Assembly: GCA_036674765.1 (NCBI GenBank)
Contig: JARVKI010000004.1
Location: forward strand, 248,001 to 312,000
DNA length: 64,000 bases
DNA from: Seiridium cupressi
Taxonomy: Eukaryota > Ascomycota > Sordariomycetes > Amphisphaeriales > Sporocadaceae
Direction of reading: 5' to 3'
Below are positions 9,069 through 20,102 of the stretch, one piece after another. A program made the translations under genes and the position numbers. The notes under the pieces were generated by a model, which searched no databases, was not told the DNA's origin, and worked only from the letters and a program-made list of their open reading frames with translations. Numbering within the stretch: the stretch's first letter is position 1; every line of letters starts with the position of its first letter.

Positions 9069-11126
9069 TCAGGCATTCTCATCATCCGACAAATCTCCTT
9101 CCCACGGTATCCGGTTCCAAGACTTGACAATTGTGGGTGGAGTAGCAATCGGGGTAAAGTATGCTGGACTGTGAACATGCCCAGCGGCTGACGTGATCGG
9201 AGTTGATTGGTATGTGAAACTCTGGATTTTGGACAGCGCTGGTGCCAACGATAATCGTTGATGGTCGTGCAGGTCGGAAATTGGTGCCGATCCTGCGTGA
9301 GTGACCGTAGTGTTATCAGCCACATTCTTCGGAGTTGTGGGAACTCGTTTTGCTGGTGATGTTCGAATGGTAAGTGGAGCTCTGGCCTTCAAGCTTTGTG
9401 ATCTTCCACCACCGCCTTGCGCCTGAGCCTCTCTCTTGATCTTCAGCCGTTTTCCGTCCCGGCTCCTTTCTTTGGCGGTCTCGTATTGATTCGACTTTGG
9501 TAGGCGCTCTTGGTGACGTCTTTTGCGAGTAGCAAGCATATGCTCAGTTGGTGATGGTGGTATCTCGATCGGGCAGTCCACGGTGCCGCCGAAGGGCGTA
9601 ACGGGAGTCATGTTCCTAGGTGAAACGGATGGTGTTGTTGGAGTTGACGCGATTGGGGCACCAAGAATGATACCTGGAGCATCAGATTCGACGGATCTGG
9701 TCGTGCTGGGATTAAAGTCCATCGTGGGCTCGGCACCATGGCCTTGGCGTGTCTTCCTGGCGGATCCGCAATGATAACTTTTGTCGATAACATCGTCCTG
9801 ATAATCTTCCGCGACTTCAGAGTCGTCCATACCGTCGCTTTCGTTGGCTTCGTCTTGCTCGGTAGCTAAACCTCCGCCAAAACCTCCGTCAAATCGGAAC
9901 AAAGCTGTGTTCTGGGTTGATACATAAGGTAATGTTTCGTACTCTTCTTGGCCTTCCAGTAACGTGTCACCCCCAGTCTCGCTCTGCCATCCCTCATAAT
10001 CAATGAGGTCCTCGACCTCATCGTAACTGTCATCTTCTAAGTCGTTATCTGTATCACTGCCATGGTCTTCGTCGCTGGTCTCTCCCAAGTTGCTCTCATG
10101 TGCCAACGGGTAATTCCTGCTCTTAATGGGCTCTGGTATAAGTGACAAAGATCTTCCATACACGAGTTCGAACTCGATGTTGGTCACTTTCGTGAGGGCT
10201 TGTAAAAACTTTGCACAGCTTTTACAAGCTGGTTGGTTGAGGTTAATTTGCGCGATTCTGGCATCCCCAAGATCCACTTCTCTGAGTTTACCCAGATGTC
10301 CCGCGAGAAATGTCATCGAGGCATTCGGCATCGACTTCGCGGCGGCGACAAGCGTAAAGCAGTACCATACCGCCAGCTGGCATTCTACATGTGAGGCAAA
10401 GAACTTGCCTCGTTCTTGCTTAGGTAATTGGCCTCCTGCCCACCCTTGGTCGTTGATGTGAGGTTTGAATTGGAACCCGATTGCAGGTGCAGCTCGTCCC
10501 AAAGCCACGTTTGTCCACGTATTTCCATCTAAAAGTCTCGAGTCTTCCGAAGGTGAATCGCTCCAGCCTGAGATTGCCCAAGCTCTCGGTAAGGACTCGA
10601 TGGAGCTGCGAATAAATCCAACGGTCTTCGGTCGGGGATCAACCCCTGGCACTTTTATGTTCCCTAGGCTATGGTATGCTTGGACGCCATCTGAGGTTGT
10701 CCGAAAACCGATGTTTCCTCTTGCTTCGCCTATATTGATTTTTCGTTCAACAGCTGTTGCAGCCAACAAACCAGCGATTGCGATTCGACGATAAGTCGCC
10801 CCTTCGCTTTCGGCGAAGCCGTAATTTGTAAACACTTGTCTTCGCGTATTATTGAATGCATTTTCAGCTGAAGCATCTAATGCGTTTCTTCGAAAGTCGT
10901 CTACAGCTTCGGTTGGGGCATGGTGTTGCCGGAGAATGACGAAGATCTCAACCTGTCCGAAGAGACTGGCAAGGATGAGTGGCGTTTCCCCTTGTGCTGT
11001 TCTTGATGCTATCGCTTTGTTGTTTGGTAGTATTTTTAATAAGGCGTTTACATCGCCCTTCAAACACGCAATATGGATGTCTTGGAGTTTGAGGCCGGCT
11101 AGTGAACCGAGCTTTTGAGAACCCAT
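9069..11126 (-). CDS. Ankyrin-like protein with a putative deaminase-fold domain, 685 aa
   Basis: One intronless ORF. Residues 14-75 read like one or two ankyrin units (DIHIACLKGDVNALLKIL; GETPLILASLFGQVEIFVIL). The central region has a deaminase-type zinc site: H246-V-E248 at the start of a helix, and C301-K-S-C304 between a strand (ARIAQINLNQ) and a helix (AKFLQALTK), followed by a strand (IEFELVYG). HxE plus CxxC with this strand-helix-strand order is the core of the cytidine/nucleic-acid deaminase superfamily. From memory, fungal ankyrin proteins with an SsdA-like deaminase C-terminus exist and this may be one. Residues 350-470 are acidic and disordered. The tail from about 530 has basic patches (KRRHQERLPK; KRLKIKREAQ) that look like nuclear localisation signals. 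What is seen is the motif set; activity, substrate and role are inference. It could also be a catalytically dead scaffold. Confidence 0.85.
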   Translation of the reverse strand: MGSQKLGSLAGLKLQDIHIACLKGDVNALLKILPNNKAIASRTAQGETPLILASLFGQVEIFVILRQHHAPTEAVDDFRRNALDASAENAFNNTRRQVFTNYGFAESEGATYRRIAIAGLLAATAVERKINIGEARGNIGFRTTSDGVQAYHSLGNIKVPGVDPRPKTVGFIRSSIESLPRAWAISGWSDSPSEDSRLLDGNTWTNVALGRAAPAIGFQFKPHINDQGWAGGQLPKQERGKFFASHVECQLAVWYCFTLVAAAKSMPNASMTFLAGHLGKLREVDLGDARIAQINLNQPACKSCAKFLQALTKVTNIEFELVYGRSLSLIPEPIKSRNYPLAHESNLGETSDEDHGSDTDNDLEDDSYDEVEDLIDYEGWQSETGGDTLLEGQEEYETLPYVSTQNTALFRFDGGFGGGLATEQDEANESDGMDDSEVAEDYQDDVIDKSYHCGSARKTRQGHGAEPTMDFNPSTTRSVESDAPGIILGAPIASTPTTPSVSPRNMTPVTPFGGTVDCPIEIPPSPTEHMLATRKRRHQERLPKSNQYETAKERSRDGKRLKIKREAQAQGGGGRSQSLKARAPLTIRTSPAKRVPTTPKNVADNTTVTHAGSAPISDLHDHQRLSLAPALSKIQSFTYQSTPITSAAGHVHSPAYFTPIATPPTIVKSWNRIPWEGDLSDDENA

Positions 11127-11131
11127 GACGA

Positions 11132-11433
11132 CTAACGTGGAAGGTGATGATTCGATAAAATTAGATTGTAAGTATGGAATGAGAGTGATAGTTGGAGGTT
11201 CTTGAACGTTGTTGATGGCAGGAATATCGGGGAAGATAAAAGTTTTGATGGCGAGTGTGATTTGGAAGGCTTGACCTCGAAATTTTGATGGCGCAGCTTT
11301 GAATGGGCTTGGAGGTGTTGTGCAGGATTGGCCTGCTCCAACTGCTCTGGTGAGGGTTTTGAAGATGTGAGTGTGAGTATGGAGTCGTGATTGCGCTCAA
11401 ATCAGAGAAAGACTTGAGGTGTAATTGTGGCAA
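11132..11433 (-). promoter_or_regulatory. Pyrimidine-rich probable 5' leader with upstream ATGs
   Basis: Read on the minus strand, the 300 bases before the start at 11126 are rich in C and T, as is common in fungal leaders and core promoters. Two overlapping ATG-started ORFs (11161-11433 and 11132-11341) lie in it, the second ending a few bases before the main ATG. If transcribed they would act as upstream ORFs. Transcript data are needed to know whether the leader includes them. Confidence 0.3.
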
Positions 11434-12117
11434 GCTCAGATTCGTGACGGGCTTCCTGTTGATTCCAAAGATTTGTTGAATTTACCGATGGTGTAGGATA
11501 AGTGTATCCGTGTAAGCTGCATGGTTACTCCATATCTTCAAACCAAGGCTCCTGGCAACAATGTTATCCTCTTATTTTATTATTTTATCTTTGTGTATAT
11601 CGACTTAGGAAGGCGCGTGACACATTGCGTATAGTTGCCAAAAGCTTGCTTAGGTATATTTGGTAAACCTAAGTGATAATAACTGTCCAATTTCGCAAGA
11701 AAGCCTTTTGTTTACATCGTCGTATTTGTCTAATATTTTCCCGTGTTATTTTAAACCTATATGTGATGCTTACGGATGGTACATAGTTTACCATCTAGGG
11801 TAGTGTTAACGATTGCCTGTAACCTATCTCTATTGTTCTCAGCGGCAACGTACGCTTCGCAATTACTACCATATACATAGTTAGAAGTCAAAAGGGGATT
11901 TCCCCTCATCAGTCTTAGCACTGGATGATCATGCAAGGTGTTCTTCGAGGTGCGGGCACTAATGAGCCTCGGCCTCGAGACTACCCCTCATCTACTCGAA
12001 AGAATCAAGGATCTGAGTTCCCATAGAAGCGATCTTAACTCCCATCAAGCCTACATGCTGTAGTTTCCGTTACACTTAAATTACCCTCTTTTGTGGCAAG
12101 TGAATACAGAGCCAGCC
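11434..12117. other. Divergent intergenic region
   Basis: AT-rich DNA between the divergently read ankyrin/deaminase gene and the acyl-CoA ligase gene, so it should carry both promoters. No specific binding site was recognised. Confidence 0.5.
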
Positions 12118-13998
12118 ATGTCTCGCATCTATACCCATCCAACTCTGCCAAAGGTTGAGATTCCAAATCTGGATCTCTTGAGCCTTCTGTTCGGTAGAGA
12201 AGACCCGCTCAACTTTTCATTCATGTCGAGTTCGCTGATGAAATACAGATTCGGATCTTACTCTAGCGCAAGATGACACAGTCCTACACGTCGATGCTGC
12301 AAGCCCAGAGGACAAGTATACCAAAGCTCAACTCAAGGTACTCATCGAGCGTGTGGCTTATGGTTTGAGGGAGAACTACGGGATAGGCGCCAATGGTCCG
12401 AATAAGGATATTGTAACATTGATAAGTTATGGGGCTGTAATGCTGCCGTCACTGTTCTATGGCGTGATCGGAGCTGGAGGCGTTTTCTCAACGGCATCGC
12501 CATCTTCATCCGTGTCAGAACTAGAACGACTTTTGACAAACTCCAAAATCATCATATGTGATAACGAGCACGTCAATGTGGTGTTGCAAGCAGCTTTACG
12601 AGCCGATATCCCGAAGCGGAACATACTAATTCTAGATTCGATAACCAGAAGCCTGAAGAGCCTTGATGGACAGGTGGATGCCATTTCGACGAACCGCCGG
12701 CTTCCTTGGCAGAAGATAACAGATCCTCAAGCACTCAAAGAGAGCCTCATAGTGATTCTGTGGTCCAGTGGAACGACTGGGCTGCCTAAAGGGGTGCGAT
12801 TATCTCACCTGAATTTGGTGGCAGAAACTTTCATCTGCAGTCTTTCAGGCCGAGCTTGGGCGCAGAAACAAATGGATGAGGGGACTTTCGTACCCGTGGA
12901 GTATCGTTCACTCGCCCACTTACCCACAAGCCATATAGCTGGTGTCTTTGGTTACTTTATTGCGGCTGAATATTCTGGGGGACAGGTCTATTGGATGAAG
13001 CGATATAGCTGGCCGGACCTTTTGAAATATGCAGGGCAGCACAAGATCACTGTCTTCTACACCGTTCCTAGTATTTACCTTCGAATTAGCAAATCGCCAG
13101 ACGTGACGGACCAGTTCTCCCATCTCATAGGAGCTGTAACTGGTGCTGCGCCTATGGACGATAAACTCCAGCAGTCTGCCAATCGAAGACTGGGCGAAGG
13201 CAAGCATCAGATGCTGGGCCAGACATGGGGGTTGAGCGAGACGACTGGTGCGGTCACCGCAGTACCGGCGGACGAAAGTGACGATACCGGATCAATCGGG
13301 TCAATCTTGCCGGGTATCGAGTTGCGTCTGGTGGATGAAGATTTCAAGGACGTCGAGCCGGGTCAAGAGGGCGAGCTCGTCTTGAAGGGCCCTGTGGTCA
13401 CCAATGGATATTACAACAACCCACAAGCAACCAAAGACGCCTTCCACGACGGCTGGTTCTTAACAGGGGACATTGGCGTCATGAGAGGTGGCAAATTCTT
13501 CGTTGTGGACCGCAGGAAGGAGCTCCTGAAGTATAAAGGGCTCCAAGTCGCGCCCGCGGAGATCGAAGGACTGCTCTTTGATCATCCCCTAATTAAGGAG
13601 GCCGCTGTTATTGGATTACCTGATCCTTCGGCAGGCGACCTTCCAAGAGCATACGTGGTACCGGAGACGAAAGGCAAAATATCAGAAGGGGAAGTGCAAC
13701 AATACGTGGCAAGTAAAATGGCCGGACACAAACAGCTGCGAGGTGGCATTGTATTCGGTGCGTATATAACCCTGTGGTATTTTCACTCTTCTTGCCCCCA
13801 AAGCTAGAAGCCCGGTTTCGATACGAACAAGCTTACTAGATTGCAAGACGCTTCCAATTATTCTTGAGAAAATACGAAGGCTGACACATTTCGTCGAATT
13901 TAGTGGATGAGATACCGAAGTCAGCTATTGGCAAGATTCTCAGGCGTGAGCTTCGAGACAGAGCAAAGAGAGAGGTGCATTCTAGGGCGAAGCTATGA
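12118..13998 (+). CDS. Peroxisomal AMP-binding acyl-CoA/4-coumarate-CoA ligase-like enzyme, 559 aa, three exons
   Basis: Exons are 12118-12193, 12249-13757 and 13904-13998, joined by a 55-bp and a 146-bp GT-AG intron that keep the frame. Adenylate-forming marks are the P-loop SSGTTGLPKG (198-207), the WGLSETTG segment, YYNNPQATKDAFHDGWFLTGDIG-type A7 region, the hinge DRRKELLKYKG, and the catalytic lysine K539 in PKSAIGKILRREL. The enzyme should activate a carboxylic acid as acyl-AMP and transfer it to CoA. The last three residues are AKL, a type 1 peroxisomal targeting signal, so it probably acts in peroxisomes, as do many fungal 4CL-like ligases in side-chain beta-oxidation or secondary metabolism. 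A P450 on the same strand follows. The acid substrate is not known. The targeting tripeptide depends on the small last exon, which the splice joint F-V-D supports well. Confidence 0.92.
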
Positions 13999-15636
13999 CG
14001 ATTTCGGTATGTGACTTTATTTTAAGAGAGGTGGGGACATTGTTAAGACATGTAACAGGGCTTCTTCCGTGATAATCTGCCGACCGTTCCACATGCCGGC
14101 AGCCGGTAGCCGGTTCACTCGCAGGGCTTAGACGCCGAGCTGCAGAAGCAGAGGCTGCAGCGGTCCAACCGCCGCTTATCTCCGTCTCCACCTCAAGGGT
14201 AATGGTCTCGAGTCATTTTGTTTTCATCCTACCTGCATGTACCTCAAAAGTATGGGGATTTTATGCATCCTACCTGTAGCTCGCTTACAGGGACATGGAT
14301 AATAGAGCTTGCGATCGGAAGAGATACGATGTTCCTTACTTTTCATGTATTTATGCTGCAGCTACGATGCGGATTGTTCATGAGTGGTAGTCACAATGAA
14401 AATATCAGGCTTAGTTGCTGTGAAGTACTAGGAGTCTGGTAAATCTGATAAACTGTATATGAAGGGTAACATCAAAGTCACACAAAAGGGATCCTCTGAT
14501 AGCGCAAGACAAATTTAACAAGCTACCTCACCGTTTCCCCTCTCTTGTTTTAGCATTCGAATAACAAATTCAACCCGAATGCCAAATTCCAGACCATGGA
14601 GAAAGTATATGGTAGCGAAACAGTGGCGCGCTAATGTAAACCAATTTAGTTTGCTACGGGGGCGATCATTGGTGTGCCGGGGACCATGGCCCTTCCGTAC
14701 CTGTTGGCGATCAGAGGTGGGAATTCCGATTGTTTTCATGGCGTTGGTCACGAGCTGTACAGACTTTTAGTATTGCTGGCAGAGGAACGACAAAATATGC
14801 CACTATTGAGTCGAGATGCAATATACTATGCCCTTTTCAGTTGGCGACGGATTTTGTGAATGGGACAAACAACTTGGGACCAGACGCGATGGCCCGCTCT
14901 AGGCCAGCTGCACCTTCAAGGTTGTCATTGATGACAGGGACACCATCATGGCTACTAAATATTGTAGAGACCTTGTCCGGTTTCCGCGATGCCCCTCCTT
15001 GATGGCTTCAGAACAAGCTCCGCACCCGTTGGGCCTTGAACAACCTTGCGTCTATGTAGAGTGCAACTTGCGTAAGAGCAACAAGAGGGCAATTGCTTAC
15101 CAGGGGCACCAATAACTAAGATGTGCGACACCATTGCGATCGAGTGACCGAGATTTTACTCGAGTTTTCGAGATGGAGAGTGAAACGAAAACGAAAACGA
15201 AAGAAGGGCCGCGATAACTGCTTCGACGCGTGTTGCAGTTATTTACTAGGCATGGAATGCCAGGTACAGTACATGGCAATAATTTTGAACCCTTGTCAGG
15301 TATCTTAACGGGGACGTAAACCAAATATAGTAAAGCGTATGCAACTATGCCACCTCTTATATTAGTTATGTCAGTAGGATACTTGACAGGGGTTCAAAAT
15401 TGTTGCCATGTACTTAACGACTCACCGGCAGATTTCTCCTTGTTTCAAACGAGCGGGTCCCAACCTTCGACCGGACTCTCGGGCCTCAGCTAGGCCCCGA
15501 TGGCGAGAAACAACGCTAATATACAATTCACCGCCCGTAGATCAAATCATAGTTTAAAAGGATTTGTTCGTAAGGAAACTATTCATTCCAACTAGTACTC
15601 GTAAGCCTGTACCATTCGACTATTCTAGGCCCCAAG
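13999..15636. other. Intergenic region with a MITE-like element
   Basis: About 1.6 kb between the ligase and the P450. Several short ORFs on both strands are unconvincing. A small inverted-repeat element at 15269-15413 is listed separately. The last 200 bases should hold the P450 promoter. Confidence 0.5.
15269..15413. mobile_element. MITE-like inverted-repeat element, about 145 bp
   Basis: An arm of about 41 bases starting GTACATGGCAATAATTTTG at 15269 is mirrored by its near-exact reverse complement ending at 15413, with only a few mismatches. About 60 bases lie between the arms. The arms begin and end with TA just inside the palindromic GTAC, as would be expected of a Tc1/mariner-type MITE inserted at TA. 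The element is non-coding. A large cruciform-forming palindrome of other origin is the alternative. Confidence 0.6.
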
Positions 15637-17286
15637 ATGGGTACCATCATTGGCAGCGTGAACGGCCCACTAAGCATTAGCTTATCAACGGCTGTTGCAG
15701 CTCTTCTAGGAACTGTGAGCTCCGGCAGCAGAAATCAATACAGCTTGAGGGTGAAGCTAACCTGAGGGCAGGCAATAGCATATCGGATTATCCTCACTGT
15801 CTATCGACTATACCTTGGCCCCCTTTCCAGGTTTCCTGGGCCGAGGCTTTACGCCATCTCTCACCTTCCATATCTCCTACACGAGAGAGTTCAAGGCACT
15901 CTGGCGAAGGATGTGCAGCAGATGCACGAGCGGTATGGGCCAATCGTTCGGATATCCCCCGACCGTCTATCTATCGATGGCTCCATAGGTTGGCCCGACG
16001 TCTTTGCACCACGCGGGAATGCCCCAGAATTCGAGAAGACCATCGAGTTTTACCAAGTTAGTGACCGGGTCGGTCTCTTTCCCACCTACAAAGAGGACCA
16101 CCGACGTCAGCGCCGACTTCTTTCCCACGCCTTCTCGAGCAGCGCGCTGCAGGAGCAAGAGGGATATGTTAAGTACTACGTCGACCTGCTTATTCGTCAG
16201 CTACGGGGCAACATGGAACAGGGCAAAGTCGTAGATATGACCAAGTGGTATAACTACACAACATTCGACATCATTGGCGAGCTAGCTTTTGCTGATCCCT
16301 TCAACTCCCTAGCCAACAGTAACTACCACCCTTGGGTTGCTTTGATATTCTCTAGTATCAAAGCCGGTGGAATCAAGATGTTCCTTGATCATTATTGGTT
16401 TCTCAAACCCTTTATTTTACTGGTGTTTGGAAAAGATGACATCCGAAAGTTCATTGAGTCACGGGAACTTGCGAAACAAAAAACAGAGAAGCGACTGGCG
16501 CAGGGTGTCGACGAGAGTCGGAAGGACTTCATGACATACATTCTCCGTCATAATTCCGACAACAAGGGCATGACCCATGATGAGATCCTCGTTAACTGTC
16601 TGTCCCTAATTGTTGCCGGCAGTGAAACGACAGCGACTGCGCTGTCCGGTCTCACTTTTCACTTGACCAAGAACCCAGAAGTCTATCAGAGACTTGCAGG
16701 CGAAATTCGGGCAGCCTTTTCCTCTGAGGAGAGCATAAATATGAACTCTACCGGCCAGCTGCAGTATCTCCAGGCATGTCTTGAAGAGATCCTGCGTATA
16801 TATCCACCCGCAGCCGAGACCCCACCACGGATATCACCCGGCGAAACTGTCGGTGGGCAGTTTGTGCCGAAAGGCGTAGGTACCCCCCAGACTCGGCGCG
16901 TAGTGTTACACGTGAGCATGGAATTGACAGCGGAATAGACTTACATAACCATCTACCAATGGCCTACACACCACTCGCCCCGCAACTTCGCCGATCCGGA
17001 AAAGTTCGCGCCTGAACGTTGGCTACCTGTGAAGCATCCGCTGTACGATCCGAAGTACTCCACGGACAATAAAGCTGCCTGCAAGCCATTCTCGTATGGG
17101 CCACGAGACTGTTTAGGCAAGAACCTTGCCTACTCTGAGATGCGGCTGGTCATTGCCCGGATGCTCTGGAATTTCGATTTAGAGCTCATGCCCGGACAAG
17201 ACGACTGGGTTTCACGCCAGAAGGTCTTCATTGTGTATAATAAGGGTCCGTTGATGATCCGTCTCAAGCCTGTCTCCAAGGCATGA
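15637..17286 (+). CDS. Cytochrome P450 monooxygenase, three exons, 509 aa
   Basis: Exons are 15637-15714, 15772-16875 and 16939-17286; both introns (57 and 63 bp) fall in phase 0 and restore family-typical sequence. The N-terminal exon is short and hydrophobic, and the second exon opens AIAYRIILTVYRLYLGPLSR then FPGP. Catalytic marks are the I-helix AGSETT (308-313), ExxR E365-R368 (EEILRIYPP), PERW in exon 3, and the haem loop FSYGPRDCLG with Cys452. The pattern is that of the isotrichodermin C-15 hydroxylase-like (CYP65-type) fungal P450s, which act in secondary metabolism and xenobiotic oxidation; the substrate is unknown. The same-strand ligase upstream could supply an acyl substrate, but no polyketide or peptide synthase is in the window. 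Confidence 0.93.
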
Positions 17287-18225
17287 TTGGGCTCCGCGCT
17301 CTCCAATTCACAACAGGGATGAGTACCACATTGCATGTCTTGGCAAACTTCGTTCGATATCTAGTTGATGCACTCGAGTGGTGAGTGCGGGCTGGCAGGG
17401 GTAGTAGCTGGTGCAAGGCCTGCATATGGCTTGCGCGTGGCTTGCACGGTCATTTTCTCATATCTTCGTTCTCGTCGATCCTCTTTGATTTAGAACGTAT
17501 GCATGAGTCTGGCCAATATTCGACCCGTATACTCCCGTCGTCTGTTTAAACAAAATGAGCACACCTTGATTCATAGGCTTTCAGCTAGTCTTTTGATTAG
17601 CTTAATAACATGGCAAAATACTGAGTCTCAAAACTATTGTCTCCCGGCCTATAGCAGATGGGGTCAACTCAGGCACAACGGTCCATATCACAATACAGTT
17701 ATCATTGCAGGTGACGACGAGATGTTTCTTGCAATCACGGGGAGGGTATGTTGCACTTCAGGAATCCTAGGCCTGATCGATTATTCCACGTTGTATGCTG
17801 CTCTTGCTGTAGTGATCCAACAGAAAAGGGAGACTTACTGAGTGAAGGATTTACCCGATCGACTGGCTAATCATTAGAATTATGTGAGGGGGTAGCCCTA
17901 GGGCATGGGCTGAAACAACGAAACATTACCAAGGGCCCCTAAGAAACCTAACCATTATCTCCTCTTGCAGACTGGTTATGCCTTTAAGTCTCTTTGAAGT
18001 CTTAACGTAGAATACTCAAACGCTATAGGTGTGTGGGTCGCTCGTTGTTGGCTACATGTAGGTAATCTAGTTACTAGACTAGATACAAAAAGGATGGAGG
18101 TTCTTCCGTACCGGAGGGAGCCGAACGGCGAACTAATCATACACTAAATGATAATATCTTGTTAAATAACTTTGTAGAAAAAAAGATATTCAAAGACTAT
18201 AAAGACCATGCCTCTGGACTCCCTC
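17287..18225. other. Intergenic region
   Basis: This is the 3' flank of the P450 followed by sequence without convincing genes. A 112-codon plus-strand ORF at 17503-17841 has no recognisable domain and is not called. The region also holds the 3' end of the membrane-protein gene on the other strand. Confidence 0.45.
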
Positions 18226-19204
18226 TCATATTTCGTACATTGGTCTTGTTTCTCGACCCGTCGGGACAAATAATTCTGCAATAGGGGTGGCCGGAGTGTC
18301 CTTGAACATTTGGTGATCCTGATATGGCAAACGTTGTGTTTTGCTGTCCATACTATTGATGGGTCCATTCATCTCTTGGGGCTCTTGCTTCTTGCCTTGC
18401 CACTTTCTCCAGAAGTAAAAGCCAACGGCAAAACCAACGAGTCCGATCACACCAAAACTAGACCCGACGCCGATTCCAATTTTGGCACCAGTGGAAAGCC
18501 CTGCTGACGATGTGGCAGGTGAGATTGACGATGGGAATGCTGCATCAGGAGTCAGTCAGCCAAATATTCAAGTGCGACGCCTCTGGGACTGAGGTCAACA
18601 CTCACTGCTGCTTGTTTGAGTGAATGTCGTGGATGTAGAAGAGAATGTTGCGATGGTAGCAGCACTGGAAGAGGTACTGGAAGCACTGAATGGGGTGCTA
18701 TGAGCACTCAGCGACGTGCCAGGAAGCGATGATGATGATGATGATGATGATGTAGTTCCACCGGAGATGTAGAAGACGGCGCTCCAAAAGCCTCCGGATT
18801 TTTGGGGAGCAACATCTCCAGACGAGTCTACAACACGAAAGCTGTACGACTCGCTGCTGTCCGCAGAATTGGTTTTGACCCTCCATACATAGTATGTTGC
18901 CGACGACCTGACAAGAAGGCTCTTCGTTGGATTAGCAAAGTCGTACCCCTTAATCAACCAGAGTCGACAGTGTAAATGTTGTCGTCCATGAGATATTCAT
19001 AGCAGTTCCTGCCGATAACTTTGGAGTGGCACCATTGGGAAAGGTGAAGTTTCCAACGTCGTGAGGCACCGCGGTCTGGCCGGGCACCGTGCCACAGGCC
19101 TGGTCTGTCTGTAAGCTCATACACAATGTGTGGAGTGGCAAAAGAGTAGGTAAGATTCCGAGCCTCGTCGTCGTGAAGAATCTGGTTGATTGGTATCGTG
19201 CCAA
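18226..19204 (-). pseudogene. Ser/Thr-rich single-pass membrane protein, apparently frameshifted
   Basis: The order of parts is that of fungal cell-surface sensor-like proteins. There is an N-terminal extracellular domain (VGNFTFPNGATPKLSAGTA, then GYDFANPTKS and YSFRVVDSSGD), and a Ser/Thr-rich stalk with a serine run encoded by a (GAT)n repeat near 18729-18751. After a 60-bp intron come a glycine-rich membrane helix (IGLVGFAVGFYFW), a KWQGKK stop-transfer and a cytosolic tail ending RETRPMYEI. The frame changes by one base near 18958-18963: upstream reads NISWTTTFTLST, downstream reads WLIKGYDF, with CTC-TGG split across the shift. No intron fits there. This is either a recent lesion or a sequencing/assembly error. 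The 5' end (signal peptide exon) could not be fixed and lies near or just upstream of 19204. Confidence 0.55.
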
Positions 19205-20102
19205 ATCTGGCGACGGTGCAAGGTAGAGCCGTGAATCGTGAGGTTATGCTGGAAATCTGAACTCACAGAAGGCTACAAAGGGAGATGTGCTATAAAATTA
19301 AAACACGCCATATAATAATGGAATTACGGTTGCTCCGAATAAGACGAGCTGGGCGTCCTTGCTGTAGTCCCCATGATATGATGGTAATATTACATGCCGC
19401 GACATTGGTGCTGCACCGTGGTTTAGTTAAGTAGGATACTCAGCGGAGATTGTTTTCCAGACATTGCTATCCATGTTGCACCGCGGCCATAATCATCTAT
19501 TTGGTCTCTGCCTGAGGTCCGGCCCGATGGTTCGGTTCAAATCCACTCCAATTGGTGACCTGCCAATCAGAAGACTTCCCGGACTCACCGGGACGCTTGC
19601 TTCCCACCTGCATTCAGGACCCTGGTGTTTTCAACATACCCAACAGAGCACCTGAAACCAGGAAGGCGCCAAGGGGTAATTCACGGGTCTGGAGTATGTC
19701 ACATCATCTCAGTGATGACTGGAGCCTGATAGGCGCCGCGCTTCCTTTTCTTCCCTGCTCGGACTTCGGGCTGACAAGCGTCTCTTCTGTCCCATGTCTC
19801 AATCCATACATCCCAGTCGGTAGCCGCAATGGCCGGCCTGACAGAACATATTTCCCAGTCAGTTCGTCCCGTATTCTGGCCCGCATTCTCATCCTTAACT
19901 ATCTTCTCCACGCTCCATCATCGCAGTTCCACTGCCAACCTTGCCATGGGCGCCGATTCAGACATGGTGCACATTGACACTCACAATATACTCATTCCTT
20001 CTCGAGCCTTGAATCTCTAACTTCGTTCCTGTCTGCACGCTCCATTCTCCCTGGTTGCATATTCTTGTGGTGCACACGATTTCCCGGCCACTTCGCTGCC
20101 TC
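19205..20102. other. Divergent intergenic region
   Basis: This is the upstream region shared by the membrane-protein gene (minus) and the glycosyltransferase gene (plus). ORFs of up to 141 codons overlap here on both strands but have no recognisable content. C/T-rich DNA near 19990-20100 probably belongs to the glycosyltransferase leader. Confidence 0.45.

Noticed and set aside
18729..18751. (GAT)n repeat as a separate microsatellite feature
   Set aside because: It lies inside the coding stalk of the membrane protein and encodes its serine run, so it is described there.
19500..19580. GGTTCAAATCC sequence resembling a tRNA T-arm
   Set aside because: No acceptor, D-arm or anticodon pairing could be found at the right distances.
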